From Crocinitomicaceae bacterium (GTDB lineage: Bacteria; Bacteroidota; Bacteroidia; Flavobacteriales_D; Crocinitomicaceae), in the NCBI GenBank assembly GCA_013215515.1, contig JABSPC010000764.1, positions 1 through 8,113 of the forward strand: a DNA stretch of 8,113 bases, read 5' to 3'. The notes beneath the pieces were generated by a model that saw nothing but the letters and a program-made list of their open reading frames with translations, ran no database searches and had not been told where the DNA came from. This document shows positions 7,238-8,113 of the stretch, piece by piece. The stretch's first letter is position 1. Every line of letters starts with the position of its first letter. Made by a program: the position numbers and the translations under genes.

Positions 7238-8113
7238 TTATTTTACAATTGTTTCTTTTTTGGCGTAGCCAAATAACTCATAATACTTAATTGCCTTAAC
7301 CACTTCTTCTGGAACATCTTCTTCCCAGCTAGATGCTCCGACTTTGATTTTTGAAAGCACGTCATCTGACATAATTCCCAAAAGCTGAGGATTGTATTCT
7401 TCAAATTTTGCCAATTTATTATTGTCTTTCAAATATTGCAACAGCCCTTCCAAATTTTGAGGAATACTGAAATTTTCAAGACTATAAATTTCACCCGTTT
7501 CAACATTATTCGCTGGATAGACAAACATTTTCACGTTGTGTCCAAAACCACGGCCGAATGCTTCTAATAATCCTCCGGGGAGATTGTCGTAATATTTCTC
7601 TTCGAAGATTGTTTGAAGGTTATACACTCCAACAATAACGCCCATTTTATGACCTCTTGCAATTGTCGCTAAATAGTCGACCATCTTATAGTGTTTCAAA
7701 TAATTTGAAATCATTACTGTGTACCCCAATGTTCCTAGCAGCTCAGCTCGGTCTACAAAATCTTTATCTGATATCTTTCCGTCCGCAGTAAGATCTTTAA
7801 GCGTTAACTCAACAATCACTCGAACGTTTTCTTCATTAATTCCTTCTTCCGCTAGAAACTGCTTCTGTCCTTTTTCGATCATATCGATATGGATCTTCGT
7901 AACTGGACGGAAACGACCTCTCATTAGAAGGATATTCTTTTTATATAAGGCCGTAGCCGGTTGCAATACGCTTCCACTTAAATCGAACATTGTTGCATCT
8001 GTCATCCCTCTTTTCACAAGATTTAGCGCAAGAATTCTATTATCTACATTTTCGAAATCTGGACCTGATACACGAACCATATCGATCTCGATCTTATCTC
8101 TGGGAAGGCGATG
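7238..8113 (-). CDS. Conserved cytosolic protein often labelled nicotinate-nucleotide adenylyltransferase (5' end missing)
   Basis: The frame is open to the right edge, so 11 codons precede the ATG at 8080 (start HRLPRDKIEID), and the true start lies outside the window. The visible 291 residues include RVSGPDFENVDNRILAL, MFDLSGSVLQPATALYKKN, RGRFRPVTKIHIDM, DFVDRAELLGTLGYTVMISNY and GGLLEAFGRGFGHNVKMFVYP. From memory this matches a large soluble family common in Bacteroidota whose database labels (nicotinate-nucleotide adenylyltransferase, or TonB-dependent receptor) are inconsistent. There is no signal peptide, barrel pattern or transmembrane segment in the visible part, which argues against a receptor. 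I see no classic adenylyltransferase HxGH motif here either. It lies 9 bp upstream of the WYL regulator on the same strand. Biochemical role uncertain. Confidence 0.7.
   Translation of the reverse strand, partial: HRLPRDKIEIDMVRVSGPDFENVDNRILALNLVKRGMTDATMFDLSGSVLQPATALYKKNILLMRGRFRPVTKIHIDMIEKGQKQFLAEEGINEENVRVIVELTLKDLTADGKISDKDFVDRAELLGTLGYTVMISNYLKHYKMVDYLATIARGHKMGVIVGVYNLQTIFEEKYYDNLPGGLLEAFGRGFGHNVKMFVYPANNVETGEIYSLENFSIPQNLEGLLQYLKDNNKLAKFEEYNPQLLGIMSDDVLSKIKVGASSWEEDVPEEVVKAIKYYELFGYAKKETIVK

Overview
The window is an AT-rich stretch that most likely comes from a member of the Bacteroidota. Three things point there. Two minus-strand promoter candidates match the phylum's -7 element TAnnTTTG, and one of them also has a -33 TTG 19 bp upstream. 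Shine-Dalgarno sequences are mostly absent. The partial protein at the right edge belongs to a family I remember as common in Bacteroidota. The assignment to genus or family is open.

Left half (1-4026, plus strand): after the last 50 codons of an unrecognised gene comes one very large gene of 1269 codons. It joins a complete NodU/CmcH/TobZ-type O-carbamoyltransferase (residues about 1-565) to a complete class I SAM-dependent methyltransferase of the N-P-P-F kind, which has its own N- and C-terminal accessory domains (about 750-1269). A middle segment of about 180 residues is unassigned. This looks like a two-step tailoring enzyme for a small molecule or glycan, with both chemistries in one chain. 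No scaffold-making enzyme lies inside the window.

Centre (4027-5674): a 223-bp gap separates the giant gene from a convergent minus-strand gene for a second, different N-P-P-W methyltransferase (355 aa). The gap is not empty. It has a very good Bacteroidota promoter on the minus strand and a short inverted repeat with a U-rich tail in the same direction, which would give a transcript of roughly 95 nt. That transcript spans a 32-codon ORF that reads like a signal peptide. Upstream of the second methyltransferase is a small three-helix membrane protein.

Right half (5697-8113): a plus-strand gene for a small membrane-anchored protein appears to be broken by a one-base frameshift and an amber stop. 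Convergent to it is a minus-strand pair, only 9 bp apart. The first gene is a conserved cytosolic protein of uncertain function, whose 5' end lies beyond the window. The second is a WYL-domain transcriptional regulator. The tight spacing suggests co-transcription.

The strongest candidate for something new is the carbamoyltransferase-methyltransferase fusion facing a second N-P-P-type methyltransferase. The short intergenic transcription unit between them is the second.
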